Shown here: in pieces, positions 30,194-40,062 of the stretch
Layout: every line of letters starts with the position of its first letter
How positions within the stretch are numbered: position 1 is the first letter of the stretch
From: Acidimicrobiia bacterium
Lineage (GTDB): Bacteria; Actinomycetota; Acidimicrobiia; Spongiisociales; UBA11373
Length of the DNA: 58,157 bases
Reading direction: 5' to 3'
Assembly: GCA_016932695.1 (NCBI GenBank)
Contig: JAFGCH010000045.1
Location: forward strand, 1 to 58,157
Program-made: the position numbers and the translations under genes
Notes under the pieces: model-generated
The model's input: the letters and a program-made list of their open reading frames with translations, nothing else
Told to the model about the DNA's origin: nothing
Databases searched by the model: none

Positions 30194-31522
30194 TCAGTAG
30201 GCGAGCCTCTCCCCGGAGCGGACGAAGTCGGCGAAGCCCGCCGGGTCGGCGGCGGCCTGCTCCAGGCGCACCAACGCTTCCCGCAGGTCCTCGTCGCCGG
30301 TAGCGATGGAGATCCGCAGGAAGTGCTGTCCTTCGCTTCCCCGCACCCCGAAGGAGCGGCGGTCCATGGTGGCCACCCGGTAGCGGTAGAGCAGGAACAG
30401 CGCCACCAGGGTGGCCGGGCTGGAGCGCGGCCGGACCTCGTCGGGGAGACTCCGCCAAGCGGCTTCGGCTCCGAGGGCCTCGACCACGCCGGCGATGTTG
30501 GGGAACACGTAGAACGCCCCGCGGGGCATCTGGCAACGGACGCCGGGGATGCGGTTGAGCCCCGCCACTACGAAATCGCGCCGGCGCCGGAAGGCCTCCA
30601 CCATGTGGGCGATCGCCGGGGGCGACTCGGGGGATTGCAGCGCCACCTTGGCTCCCAGCTGGCTGTAGGGCGGGATCGAGGCGTAGTAGTTGATGTTCAG
30701 GTTGCGCTGGACCAGTGCCTCCTCCACCGTGGGGAACACCGCCCAGCCGACCCGGCCTCCCGTCCACGAGTAGGTCTTGGAGACCGCCGAAGCGATGATG
30801 GTGCGTTCCTCCATGCCCGGCAGCGAGGCGATGGAGACGTGGCGGGCACCGTCGAACACAATGGCCTCATACGCCTCATCGGAGTACACCCGGGTGCTCG
30901 GCGGGGTGCGCTCCAGGATCGTCTCGGCGAGGCCGGCCAACTGCTCCGGGGAAGCGACCCCGCCGGTGGGGTTGGACGGGAAGTTCAGGTAGATGAGGCG
31001 AGTACGCGAAGAGAGGAGCGGGGCCAGCTCCTCCCCGGTGAGGGCGAAGCCGGATTCCTCCTGCAGCGCCACCGGCACCGGGATGCCGCCCACGTACTCC
31101 ACGAACGACTCGTATAGGGGATAGCCGGGAGTGGGGTAGACCACCTCGTCGCCGGCACGCACGTAGGCGTGCTGAGTGAGCCCGATGGAGGGCCGGGAAC
31201 CCGGGTAGACCACCACCCGGCGCGGGTCCACCTCCAGTCCCCGGGCTTGTGCCATCGAGAGGGCAATCGCCTCGCGCAACTCGGGCAGGCCCTGCGGGTC
31301 GCAGTAGGTGGTATGGCCCGCCCGCAGAGCCTCCACCACCGCCTCGGTGATGTGAGCAGGCAGGGGGAAGTCGGGTTGCCCCAGATTGCAGCGGATGACC
31401 CGCCCGCCGTCGGCTTCCACTTCGCGTAGCAGGGGTCCCAGCTTGAATGCCTCTTCGGTCCCGATACGAAACACTCGCTCGGCGAAGAGGCCGGGCGATG
31501 CGCCCGGTGCGGATCCAGTCAT
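30194..31522 (-). CDS. Class I/II PLP-dependent aminotransferase
   Basis: 442 aa. Fold-type I aminotransferase: NLGQPDFPLP, TYCDPQGLPELREAIA, YPTPGYPLYESFVE, YLNFPSNPTGG, Asp in RVYSDEAYEAIVF, PLP lysine in SAVSKTYSWTGGRVGW, and the substrate Arg in FLRISIATG. An extra stretch of about 30 residues lies before the last motif. The substrate is not clear. The ATG at 31522 was chosen where similarity begins. Confidence 0.85.
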   Translation of the reverse strand: MTGSAPGASPGLFAERVFRIGTEEAFKLGPLLREVEADGGRVIRCNLGQPDFPLPAHITEAVVEALRAGHTTYCDPQGLPELREAIALSMAQARGLEVDPRRVVVYPGSRPSIGLTQHAYVRAGDEVVYPTPGYPLYESFVEYVGGIPVPVALQEESGFALTGEELAPLLSSRTRLIYLNFPSNPTGGVASPEQLAGLAETILERTPPSTRVYSDEAYEAIVFDGARHVSIASLPGMEERTIIASAVSKTYSWTGGRVGWAVFPTVEEALVQRNLNINYYASIPPYSQLGAKVALQSPESPPAIAHMVEAFRRRRDFVVAGLNRIPGVRCQMPRGAFYVFPNIAGVVEALGAEAAWRSLPDEVRPRSSPATLVALFLLYRYRVATMDRRSFGVRGSEGQHFLRISIATGDEDLREALVRLEQAAADPAGFADFVRSGERLAY

Positions 31523-31590
31523 GTCGCGCCTTTCCCGAGTCCGGCCCAACCCCGATGGTACCCCCCGGGCCGGTCGCCTGCCCGGGCCGT

Positions 31591-31977
31591 TCAGCCTGCG
31601 GTGGTGGGGGCTGTCGGCCCCGGGTCCGGCCCCGGCTTCCTGCCGCTGCGGGCCTCGGCGCGGGCGGCCGCGGCATGGGTCGCGATCTGGGTGGCGAAGC
31701 CGACCAGGATGCCCAGGCCGACCAGGATGTAGACGATGGTGAAGGCCCGGCCGGCCACCGTGTGGGGGGAGAAGTCGCCGTAGCCGACGGTGGCGAGGGT
31801 GACCACGCTGAAGTAGAGCGCCTGGAAGAAGGTCCAGTCCTCCACCCGGTGGTAGAAGATCATGCCGATCAAGAGCAGGCTCAGGGTCAGGTAGAGGAGC
31901 CCGCGGAACTGCGGGTCGTGCCATCCGCGCCTCAGGGCGCGGAACAGGGTGCGAAAGACCACCAGGAACGAGAGCAT
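31591..31977 (-). CDS. Two-TM potassium channel pore protein
   Basis: 128 aa. Two TM helices (about 28-46 and 75-98) flank a pore loop with the K+ selectivity filter TVGYGDFSP. No RCK or voltage domain is attached; the tail is charged and Pro-rich. It would form a tetrameric K+ pore. The ATG at 31977 follows a GGAGG site; the frame opens earlier. Confidence 0.87.
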   Translation of the reverse strand: MLSFLVVFRTLFRALRRGWHDPQFRGLLYLTLSLLLIGMIFYHRVEDWTFFQALYFSVVTLATVGYGDFSPHTVAGRAFTIVYILVGLGILVGFATQIATHAAAARAEARSGRKPGPDPGPTAPTTAG

Positions 31978-32118
31978 CGCCACCTCCGGGTCGGGCAGGA
32001 CCAGGCTAGGGAGCGAGGCATCTCCCGGCTTGCCGGGATAGGGTTGGGGTGACGGCGAGGTCGGGGCTGAGGCCCGGTTGTGGTTTGCCCTCACCGCTCG
32101 CCACCTACGGCGGCTCGC

Positions 32119-32144
32119 GCCTCTCCCGCTCTCGCGGGAGAGGC
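32119..32144. terminator. Perfect hairpin downstream of korB
   Basis: An 11-bp perfect stem (GCCTCTCCCGC paired with GCGGGAGAGGC) with a TCTC loop, starting about ten bases after the korB stop on the minus strand. No T-run follows, as is common for actinobacterial terminators; it may instead protect the 3' end. Confidence 0.5.
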
Positions 32145-32154
32145 AAAGTCACGC

Positions 32155-33170
<1,016 letters not shown>

Positions 33171-33174
<4 letters not shown>

Positions 33175-35027
33175 GGCCGGGTCATCTCCACGATCTTCTC
33201 TTCGATCTCGAAGGTCTTGAAGGGCATCCCCTGGACCTTGCTCATCCCGATGGCATCGACGAGGAACTCGGCGCGCAGCAAGCGGGCGAGGTGGCCCCGG
33301 TTCAGTTCGGGCACCAGCACTTGCCGGTAGCGCCGTAACACCTCTCCCAGGTTGCGGGGGAAGGGGTTCAGGTGCCGCAGATGGGCGCGGGCCACCTTGG
33401 CGCCGCGCCCGCGAGCCTGCCGCACCCCGGCAGAGATCGCCGGGTAGGTCGAGCCCCAGCCGACGACCAGTAGGTCGGCGCCTTCATCGGCGTCCACTAC
33501 CACCGCGGGGATGTCGTCGGCGATGCCCGCGATCTTGCGCTCTCGTAAGAGCACCATCTTCTCGTGATTGGCGGGGGTGTAGGAGACCGCCCCGGTGACA
33601 TCCTCCTTCTCCAGACCGCCCACCCGGTGCTCCAGGCCGGGGGTGCCGGGCACCGCCCAGCCCCGGGCCAGGGTCTGCGCATCGCGGAGGTACGGCATGA
33701 ACTTGCCGTCGCTGTTGGGGCCGGTGACGAAGGGGACCGAGATGTCGGGCAAGGCGTCGAGATTGGGCAGTAGCCACGGCTCGGCGCTGTTGGCGATGTA
33801 GCCGTCGGAGAGCACGATCACCGGGGTCATGTACTTCAGGGCGATGCGGGCCGCTTCGATCATGGTGCCGAAGGCGTCGCCCGGGGAGGCGATGGCCAGC
33901 ACGGGCAGGGGAGCCTCGCCGTGGCGTCCGTACAGGGCCATGAGCAGATCTGCCTGCTCGGTCTTGGTGGGCAGCCCGGTGGAGGGACCGCCCCGCTGCA
34001 CGTCGATGATCAACAGAGGAAGCTCGGTCATCACCGCCAGGCTCATCGTCTCCGACTTCAGGGCGAGGCCGGGGCCGCTGGTGCCGGTGACTCCGAGGTT
34101 GCCCCCGAAGGAGGCCCCCAGGGCCACGCCTATGGCGGCGATCTCGTCTTCCGCCTGGAACGTGCGCACTCCCAGCCGCTGGTAGCGGGACAACTCGTGG
34201 AGGATGTCCGAGGCCGGAGTGATGGGGTAGGACGAGTACAGCAAGGGGAGACGGGCCGCCTGGGCGGCGGCGACCAGGCCCCAGGCCACCGTCTGATTCC
34301 CGGTGACGTTGGCGTGGACCCCGGGCTTCAGCTTGGCCGGCCTCACCTGGTAGGTGTGGCGGAACTGCTCGGTGTTCAGGCCGAAGTTGTACCCGGCGCG
34401 CAGGGCGGCCTCGTTGGCCCGCATGACCGCTTCGTCCTTGGCGAAGGTGGCCTTGATCCACTCGAGGGTGGGCTCCAGCGGCCGGCTGAACATCCAGATC
34501 ATGAGCCCGAGGGCGAAGAAGTTCTTCGAGCGCAGCACTCCCCGCCCGGTGATGCCGGTGTCCTTCACCGCCTCCCGCGTCATCTCCTCCATGGGGACCT
34601 CAATGACGGTATAGCCCCGCAGTGAACCGTCGCGCAGGGGGTTGGTGGTGTAGCCGGCACGCTCCAGGTTGCGCTCGTCGAAGGCGTCCCGGTTGACCAC
34701 GATGGTGCCCGCCGGGGCCAGGTCGGCCAGGTTCGCTCTCAGGGCGGCGGGGTTCATGGCCACCAGCACATCGGGGTTGTCCCCCGGGGTCAGGATGTCG
34801 CTGTCGGCGATATGGACCTGGAACGATGACACCCCGGCGATGGTGCCGGCCGGGGCGCGGATCTCGGCGGGGTACGAGGGCAAGGTGGCCAGGTCGTTGC
34901 CGAAGATGGCGGAGGCGTCGGTGAAGCGCGCCCCGGCCAGCTGCATCCCGTCGCCGGAGTCCCCGGCGAAGCGGATGCGGACGTGGTCGACGCTCTCTTG
35001 CTCGAGGGTGGGCGTCTCGTCGGGCAC
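33171..35027 (-). CDS. korA: 2-oxoacid:ferredoxin oxidoreductase, fused gamma-alpha subunit
   Basis: 618 aa. The N-terminal gamma domain (about 1-190, IRFAGDSGDGMQLAG) is fused to the alpha/PYR domain (about 215 on, SYPITPASDILHELS, FQAEDEIAAIGVALGASFGG, GPGLALKSE, PLLIIDVQRGGPSTGLPTK), the arrangement of the mycobacterial KorA. The start is taken as GTG at 35027, after AGAAGGTGA; the open frame runs much further. The stop overlaps the korB start. Oxygen tolerance of this enzyme varies among relatives. Confidence 0.9.
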
Positions 35028-35137
35028 GCTCAGATCACCTTCTCTACGTGGGGGGGGTGAGGCCGGAAAAGCGAGCCAGCACCGCAGCAGCGGTCCCGGC
35101 CCCGGCTTGTTGGAGTTCCTCCATGAGTTCTGGCCCG

Positions 35138-35143
35138 ATCTTA
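35138..35143 (-). promoter_or_regulatory. Possible -10 box for korAB
   Basis: TAAGAT on the minus strand lies in the 206-bp gap upstream of korA. No convincing -35 box was found at the right distance. A leader of about 100 nt would result. The rest of the gap shows no gene. Confidence 0.3.
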
Positions 35144-35233
35144 TGCCCCCCTGATCACCAAACCCATGGGCATTCGTCCCTGTGCTGCGGTACAGAAGGC
35201 GCCCCTCACCGGAGGACGGCCCACCGCCCGGGA

Positions 35234-35461
35234 TTAGCCTCCCGAGAACGGCGGCGACACCAGGATGCGATCTCCTTCGGCGACCTCCTCCTCCGGAGCG
35301 ATGCCCCAGCCGTTGCGGGTGGTGATCACCGTCCGAGGGTCGGAGATGCCCAGCGCGGCGAGCAAGTCGCCGGCGGTGGTCCCCGGCGGGACCTCCTGCT
35401 CGCGCTCGCCGGCGCCGAAGCGATGGGCCAGGCCGCCGATGAGCTTCACCGTGATGCGCAT
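35234..35461 (-). CDS. ThiS/MoaD-like sulfur-carrier protein
   Basis: 75 aa beta-grasp protein ending in the carrier tail SPPFSGG, with RITVKLIGGLAHRF at the start and VPPGTTAGDLLAALGI. MoaD proteins carry sulfur as a C-terminal thiocarboxylate for molybdopterin synthesis. It starts nine bases after the aldehyde oxidoreductase gene, an enzyme that needs tungstopterin, so a dedicated pterin-sulfur carrier is the likely role. Confidence 0.82.
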   Translation of the reverse strand: MRITVKLIGGLAHRFGAGEREQEVPPGTTAGDLLAALGISDPRTVITTRNGWGIAPEEEVAEGDRILVSPPFSGG

Positions 35462-35470
35462 CTCGGCCCT

Positions 35471-37309
35471 TCAAGAGAGGGGGGCGTACTCCTCGGCGAC
35501 CCGCGCCTCGGCGGCGAGCCCGAGGCGCTCCAGGGTCTCTCGAGTGGGGATGCCCCGGTGGTCGTAGCCGCGAATGTCGTAGTAGTGCTGGAGCAGCTCG
35601 TCGTACCTGGCGTACTCCAGGATCTTTCCGGCGATGGGGCCCTCGGTGTCGGCGTTGGTGGGGTCGAACCAGGCATGGGGTGGGTAGTCGGCCTTGCGGT
35701 CGGTGTCGGGGTATTCGCGCAGCCAGAACAGCTTGATGAGGGCGTAGATGCGGTCGGCGCTGGGCCAGAAGTCCTCCAGCTCCCAGTCCCGGCCGGTGAT
35801 GGTGTTGAAGTACTCGGGGTAGTGCTCCAGCCCCCAGCCGATCTCGACCCAGGGGAAGCGGCAGCTGACGATGGCCTCGAACATACCCCCCCGGATGCGC
35901 TGCAGGTCCACCACCTTCTGCGCCTTGTCGCGGCCGTAGGACTCCCGCGGGGTCTGCTGGATCTCGTAGCTGATGATCCAGGACTCCTTGTGGTGGGCCC
36001 CGATGGGGCTGACCCCGAAGGCCAGGGCCATGCCCGGGATGAACTTGCAGTTGTAGGCCGAGACCTCCAGGCCCTTGCACTGCATGGCGTATTCCTCGGA
36101 GTTGTGGCCGAAGGTTCGCGCCGCCCGCAGGGTGCCTTCGGCCAGGGTGTTGCCGATCTCCCCATCGCGCTGGGCGATGGCGGTGAGCACCCGCCGGAAG
36201 CCCTCGAAGTCGCCGAAGCGGATGTCGCCGGGAGCGGCCCCTCGCTCCACGGCATCGGCGTAGAACCCCAGCACCCCGCCCCCCGAAATGGTGTCGATGC
36301 CGTAGTCGTCGCACATGTAGTTGAGGGTGGCCACCTGGGTGATGTCGAAGAGGCCCAGGTTGGGGCCGAGCAAGCCCATGTTCTCGTAGTCGAGTTCCGA
36401 TTCCCGGCGCTCGGTGTCCAGCATGGCGAGGCCGCACTGCATGGTGCAGTTGGGGCAGCCGTAGACCGCCACCGTGGCCGCCGCCAGGCGCTCGCCATCC
36501 ACCCGCCAGGCCTCCGGGTGATGGGTCTGGCGGAAGTTGTTGACGGGCAGCGCGGCGACCTCGTTGCACCAGGGGAGCACCCCGGTGGTGCCCTGTTTGG
36601 ACCAGGCGGCCTTCTGGTCGAGGGCATGCACCGTGCGCATGTCGTCACGTCCCAGGGTCTTCATCTCCGCCGGGAAGGCCTGCGGGATGGGCTGGGAGCC
36701 CTTGACCACGATGGCCTTGAGCAGCTTCGACCCCATGACGGCGCCCATGCCCGGCCGGCCTCCGGCGCGGCCCTCCATGCTGCGGATCACGGCGTAGCGC
36801 ACCAGGTTCTCCCCGGCCTGCCCGATGTTGAGCACCCCGGCACCCTTGCCGTAGCGGGCGTAGATCCAGTCGTTGGTCTCGTAGGTGCCCTTGCCCCAGA
36901 TCTCGTCGGCCGGGAGGAACTCCACGGTGGTGTCGTCGATATACAGCAGGGTGGGGCTCTCCGCCCGGCCTTCGACGACGAGGGCGTCGAAGCCGGCCTT
37001 GCGCAGCTTCTCGGTGACCCGGGTGCCCAGGTTCCCGTCGCCGTAGCCTCCGGTGATCGGCGACTTGGCCGCCACCACCGTCTTGCCGGTGTTGGGTGCC
37101 GAGATCCCGCTGATGGGGCCTACCGCTACGACGAGCTTGTTATCCGGGCCGAGAGGGTCGATGCCGGGGCGCAGTTCGTCGTAGAGGATCTTGACGGCGA
37201 AACCCCGCCCACCGATCCAGGTGAGGGCCCACTCCTCGGTGAAAGTCTCCCGTCGCCAGGTGCGTGTCGTCAGGTCCACGCGCAGCATCTGGCCCGTCCA
37301 TCCGTGCAT
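35471..37309 (-). CDS. aor: Aldehyde:ferredoxin oxidoreductase (tungsten type)
   Basis: 612 aa. Three-domain AOR: N-terminal domain with RVDLTTRTW, WIGGRGFAVKILYDEL, GPISGISAPNTGK and GRAGGRPGMGAVMGSK; [4Fe-4S] ligands in CPNCTMQC (about residues 284-291) with the fourth Cys in IVSCRFPW (about 483). It oxidises aldehydes to acids, giving electrons to ferredoxin. It is followed by its likely sulfur-carrier partner and korAB. ATG at 37309. Before the mobile element inserted, the amidase stop lay 67 bases upstream. Confidence 0.92.
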   Translation of the reverse strand: MHGWTGQMLRVDLTTRTWRRETFTEEWALTWIGGRGFAVKILYDELRPGIDPLGPDNKLVVAVGPISGISAPNTGKTVVAAKSPITGGYGDGNLGTRVTEKLRKAGFDALVVEGRAESPTLLYIDDTTVEFLPADEIWGKGTYETNDWIYARYGKGAGVLNIGQAGENLVRYAVIRSMEGRAGGRPGMGAVMGSKLLKAIVVKGSQPIPQAFPAEMKTLGRDDMRTVHALDQKAAWSKQGTTGVLPWCNEVAALPVNNFRQTHHPEAWRVDGERLAAATVAVYGCPNCTMQCGLAMLDTERRESELDYENMGLLGPNLGLFDITQVATLNYMCDDYGIDTISGGGVLGFYADAVERGAAPGDIRFGDFEGFRRVLTAIAQRDGEIGNTLAEGTLRAARTFGHNSEEYAMQCKGLEVSAYNCKFIPGMALAFGVSPIGAHHKESWIISYEIQQTPRESYGRDKAQKVVDLQRIRGGMFEAIVSCRFPWVEIGWGLEHYPEYFNTITGRDWELEDFWPSADRIYALIKLFWLREYPDTDRKADYPPHAWFDPTNADTEGPIAGKILEYARYDELLQHYYDIRGYDHRGIPTRETLERLGLAAEARVAEEYAPLS

Positions 37310-37376
37310 CTCGTGCCGTCCTCCCTGGGCTCGTACCCCCGATTCTATGGCAGCGGGCCGGGCGACCCCAGGGTGC

Positions 37377-37613
37377 TCAGGCTGCCGCCCCGGCCGGGGG
37401 CCGGAAAGCCACGATGCCGGCCTGCTCCAGAGCCAGGCCGATCTCCAGCAGAAGATGCTCCCCGCCCCGGCGGCCGATCACCTGCAATGAGGGGGGCGGC
37501 TCGTTGGGGAAGGCCACCGGGGCGGTCAAAGGGAGGGCCAGGGCGGGATGCCCGCCGTGGTTCACCGGGGCGGTGAAGATGGATAGGGCCCGGCGGTAGG
37601 GAAGGGGGCCTTC
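37377..37613 (-). pseudogene. Amidase, 3' fragment (split by the mobile element)
   Basis: The last 78 or so codons of an amidase-signature protein: GPLPYRRALSIFTAPVNHGG, then HPALALPL, SLQVIGRRGGEHLLLEIGLALE and a short tail to the TGA at 37377. This is the C-terminal part missing from the fragment at 50741-51914. It has no start of its own with a ribosome site; a GTG at 37565 is internal. Joining the host flanks at the shared CTTC (37610-37613 with 50741-50744) gives a continuous frame and a protein of about 468 aa, usual for the family. Confidence 0.88.
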
Positions 37614-37636
37614 AGCACCCTTGTCACTATCTTCCC
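37592..37636. other. attL (left attachment site)
   Basis: Host amidase sequence up to CTTC (37610-37613), then the element arm at 37614-37636. Read on the minus strand, the arm is GGGAAGAT-AG-TGACA-A-GGG-T-GCT. It mirrors the arm at 50720-50742. The crossover dinucleotide is predicted to be TC (37612-37613). Confidence 0.8.
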
Positions 37637-37645
37637 GCGCTCCCG
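37628..37645 (+). repeat. 18-nt direct repeat, copy 1
   Basis: TATCTTCCCGCGCTCCCG, identical to 41020-41037. It covers the distal part of the attL arm and nine bases beyond it. Confidence 0.95.
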
Positions 37646-37820
37646 TTCAGGATCAGGGTGGCCGCGTAGCAGCCCCGGGCGGCCAGGCGATCCAGCTCGG
37701 CCTGTATCGCATTCGTCTAGGCCATGGCGATGTCAGTGGCCCTCTTGACCCTGGCGGGCCCTTGCCTCCACTGCCGCAATGGGGAAGAAGAAGCTCCTCC
37801 TTCTTCTCTCCCTCGGACGC

Positions 37821-37852
37821 GTCACGCTCCGGCGTTCCGGCCGGAGCGTGAC
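37821..37852. repeat. 12-bp inverted repeat (hairpin)
   Basis: GTCACGCTCCGG and CCGGAGCGTGAC separated by eight bases. No T-run follows on either strand. It may be a terminator insulating the element end or a protein-binding site. Confidence 0.6.
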
Positions 37853-37962
37853 AATCCCCCTGTCGGGGAAGCCCCCCGGTGGCGTGGTTTGCGCCCCTCC
37901 CGACCTAGGTCATCAATCGGCAGACAGACCACTAGCTTGTTGCTGCTCATCGACAGACTGGG

Positions 37963-37991
37963 TGGACAGCTGAGGGAACTCGGCGTATGTT
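37963..37991 (+). promoter_or_regulatory. Promoter for the 38065 secreted-protein gene
   Basis: TGGACA (37963-37968), a 17-bp spacer and TATGTT (37986-37991). The implied leader is about 65 nt and ends with a GGGAGGTG ribosome site before the ATG at 38065. Confidence 0.5.
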
Positions 37992-38064
37992 GGTGGTGGC
38001 TTCCCAACAGCCAGTGATCGTGCGTCAGTGAAGGATGGTGCTCGCTGACGAAGGGAGGTGCACG

Positions 38065-38799
38065 ATGACACGGGCAAGACGGGTCCGCGTGCTTCTGTCA
38101 GGGGCCCTGGTGATCGCGGCCGCAGTCGTGCTGTTGGCAGCCCCCTCGCCTGCCGACGCAGCTGTTCCGTGCGGCGATGCAGACTGGGCCTGGTACTTCG
38201 ATGGGGTGTACGAACAGCCGGCATCCAGCGCATACGCCGCTAGGGCAACCATACGCGAGAGGAACATAGCCCTGTGCTCGAATGCTTCTGGGGTCACGGC
38301 TGGCGCCTTGGCCTGGACCATGCTTACCGACAGTACGTACTCGGGATACGCGCAGATTGGCTACGCGGAGTACCCGGCCTACACAACGACTCGGCGCTTC
38401 TGGGAATACAACGATGGGGAAGGCTGGTGGAACCGCCTGAGGTTCGCCGACATAGCCGCCGGGACCGACCATGTCTACGAGGTTGTGTACTCCTTCACCT
38501 ACGGGACTGTTGGCATGCTCGTCGATGGCTCGCTCAAACAGACGACGCCGTTCAGCATTGAATTCGGTGAGTGGCCGACGCCCTGGCAAGGCCAGTGGAT
38601 GGGCGAGACCTGGGATCGGGGCGATGACGTCCCAGGAACATCTACCGCCAAAGCCCGGTTCGGATCGGTGGGTGTGGTCGTGCAACGCGCCGGCCCGTAT
38701 GTGAACCCGCGCAACGTCGGCACGGTGCAGTCGCTCACGGTGTACAAGTTCCAGTGGGTCTCGCAGCCGACGGTCTTCAACATCTGGACGCAGAGGTGA
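38065..38799 (+). CDS. Secreted protein of unknown function
   Basis: 244 aa. Signal peptide: basic TRARRVR start, hydrophobic core, and a likely cut after ADA near residue 33. The mature part is rich in Trp, Tyr, Gly and Thr, with RNIALCSNAS, YSGYAQIGYAEYPAY and WEYNDGEGWWN, and only two cysteines. It looks like a beta-rich exported protein; no family was recognised. The ATG at 38065 was chosen over the GTG at 38035 because of its ribosome site. First of four exported-protein genes in a row on the plus strand. Confidence 0.7.
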   Translation: MTRARRVRVLLSGALVIAAAVVLLAAPSPADAAVPCGDADWAWYFDGVYEQPASSAYAARATIRERNIALCSNASGVTAGALAWTMLTDSTYSGYAQIGYAEYPAYTTTRRFWEYNDGEGWWNRLRFADIAAGTDHVYEVVYSFTYGTVGMLVDGSLKQTTPFSIEFGEWPTPWQGQWMGETWDRGDDVPGTSTAKARFGSVGVVVQRAGPYVNPRNVGTVQSLTVYKFQWVSQPTVFNIWTQR

Positions 38800-38804
38800 C
38801 GCCA

Positions 38805-39314
38805 ATGAGTAGGAAAGTCGTTGCTCGCTGTTGGGGGGGCGCCGCAGTAACCGTGTTGGTCGCAGTCGGAGGCCTGCTTCTTGCCTCGGCGGCGCACTCG
38901 GAACCGCCCGTTGAACTCGCCGCCGCTGTGCCCGACGATGTTGTCGCAGGCATGGGCTCCATGGGCTGCCAGCTGTCACCGGCGCCGGCTGACGCCTCTC
39001 TGCTGGCCAAGGTAGGCCCCATCGAGGCGTTGGCCGCAGCCCAGGCGGAGCTCGCATCCAAACCGAAGCCAAACTCAGCGGCGTTCGCCCTGTACTCGGA
39101 CACAGTCACGCGGGCGGTCAACGAGCAGGGCGACCCCTACGGTCCCTTGCTGGGCCCCCAGAAACTCCTGGTGTACGTCTTCGTGTTCGACGGGCTGGAG
39201 CTACCTCCTTCCGGACCCTATGGCAGAACCGGTACGACGATCCTTCACCACGAGATCGTGATGCTGATCGACGCCTCGACGGGCGAGTGGGTGCTCGACG
39301 GAACTTTCCGCTGA
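38805..39314 (+). CDS. Exported protein of unknown function
   Basis: 169 aa. N-terminal signal/anchor (about residues 8-30, with cleavage possible after SAAHS). The mature part ends in YVFVFDGLELPPSG, HHEIVMLIDASTGEWVLDG, a beta-rich C terminus typical of small exported proteins with no known role. It starts six bases after the previous stop, so it is in the same operon. Confidence 0.65.
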   Translation: MSRKVVARCWGGAAVTVLVAVGGLLLASAAHSEPPVELAAAVPDDVVAGMGSMGCQLSPAPADASLLAKVGPIEALAAAQAELASKPKPNSAAFALYSDTVTRAVNEQGDPYGPLLGPQKLLVYVFVFDGLELPPSGPYGRTGTTILHHEIVMLIDASTGEWVLDGTFR

Positions 39315-39449
39315 GGCAGTGCCGCTTGCCCCCGAAGGCGGACCGCCCCCGTCACCGGCCCGACTCGTCAGCATGAGGCGATGCGCGGTGATGGTGCCCC
39401 GTAAGTGCCAGATCGGAACGCCTCCTGTGCGCAGCGAGGCAGCGGGTGG

Positions 39450-39455
39450 TACGAT
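39450..39455 (+). promoter_or_regulatory. Possible -10 box for the 39485 gene
   Basis: TACGAT, 29 bases before the ATG, matches the -10 consensus seen at three other genes. No clear -35 box. The gap from 39315 to this box shows nothing else. Confidence 0.32.
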
Positions 39456-39484
39456 CTGAGGCACTGGCAGAACCAGGGGGCACC

Positions 39485-40012
39485 ATGAAGCGTTGGGGCG
39501 TACTTCTCGTGTCGGTGCTTCTGTTCGGATGTCTAGTTCCCGCCGCGATGGCTGGCGGCACCTACTACCCCTCTGATTGCCACAAGACGGCCGTTGGACC
39601 GTACTGGGGCAATGGGGGAGGGGGTTCGCAGAACTGCTATCTCGGATACGACCGGTACTGGAACTCCGGCACGTACGTCCAGGGCATACAGCGCATTCTC
39701 ATTGGAGAAGGGTGCTTGGGCGAAGCGCCAGATGGCTACTTCGGCCCCGTTACGCGGCTCGCAGTAGCGTGCTATCAGATCAGGTACAACTTGAACGTTG
39801 ACGGGTATGTCGGTTGGTACACATGGGGCTGGTACGGTGGGTTCCAGGGTCGCCTCTACGACGTGACGACGATCGGGGACTACTGGTACTACAAGATTCC
39901 TGGGTACTCGAACTTCCAGTTCAGGATATACGCATGGGGGGATCAGACATGGTCTACGCGAACGCTGAGCGGCGGTAGTTTCACCCTGTTTCAGACCTCA
40001 GGCCCGCGGTGA
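39485..40012 (+). CDS. Secreted peptidoglycan-binding-like protein
   Basis: 175 aa. A signal peptide (KRWGVLLVSVLLFG, cut near AAMA-G at about 23) is followed by a domain resembling PG_binding_1: VQGIQRILIGEG, APDGYFGPVTRLAVACYQ and LNVDGYVGWYTW, where DGxFGPxT and VDGxVGxxTW are family marks. The C-terminal part is rich in Tyr, Trp and Gly. It probably attaches to the cell wall. There are three to four cysteines, which could pair once exported. Confidence 0.75.
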   Translation: MKRWGVLLVSVLLFGCLVPAAMAGGTYYPSDCHKTAVGPYWGNGGGGSQNCYLGYDRYWNSGTYVQGIQRILIGEGCLGEAPDGYFGPVTRLAVACYQIRYNLNVDGYVGWYTWGWYGGFQGRLYDVTTIGDYWYYKIPGYSNFQFRIYAWGDQTWSTRTLSGGSFTLFQTSGPR

Positions 40013-40062
40013 GACGAGCGGGGGCAGACACCAGAGAGGTGGCTAAGGAAGGGTGCTGGAAG

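Larger units (their letters stand above)
37614..38064. other. Left-end region of the element without a recognised gene
   Basis: Holds the attL arm, an exact 18-nt repeat shared with 41020, a 12-bp hairpin at 37821-37852 and a promoter at 37963-37991. A minus-strand frame at 37627-37770 reads protein-like (KRATDIAMA, a TAG at 37717-37719, then TNAIQAELDRLAARGCYAAT) and may be a gene remnant. In the excised circle, the recombinase frame would run into this region and stop at 37667-37669. Confidence 0.5.

Noticed and set aside
35048-37576. 842-codon plus-strand frame opposite the AOR gene
   Set aside because: A very long shadow frame of His/Gly/Pro/Val-rich composition; the minus strand encodes a clear AOR and a MoaD-like protein.
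37627-37770. Minus-strand frame as more of the split amidase
   Set aside because: It lies on the element side of attL, has an in-frame TAG, and the amidase is already complete when the host flanks are joined.
37821-37852. Hairpin as the terminal inverted repeat of a transposon
   Set aside because: No DDE transposase, no partner copy at another boundary and no target duplication; the element ends are explained by attL and attR.
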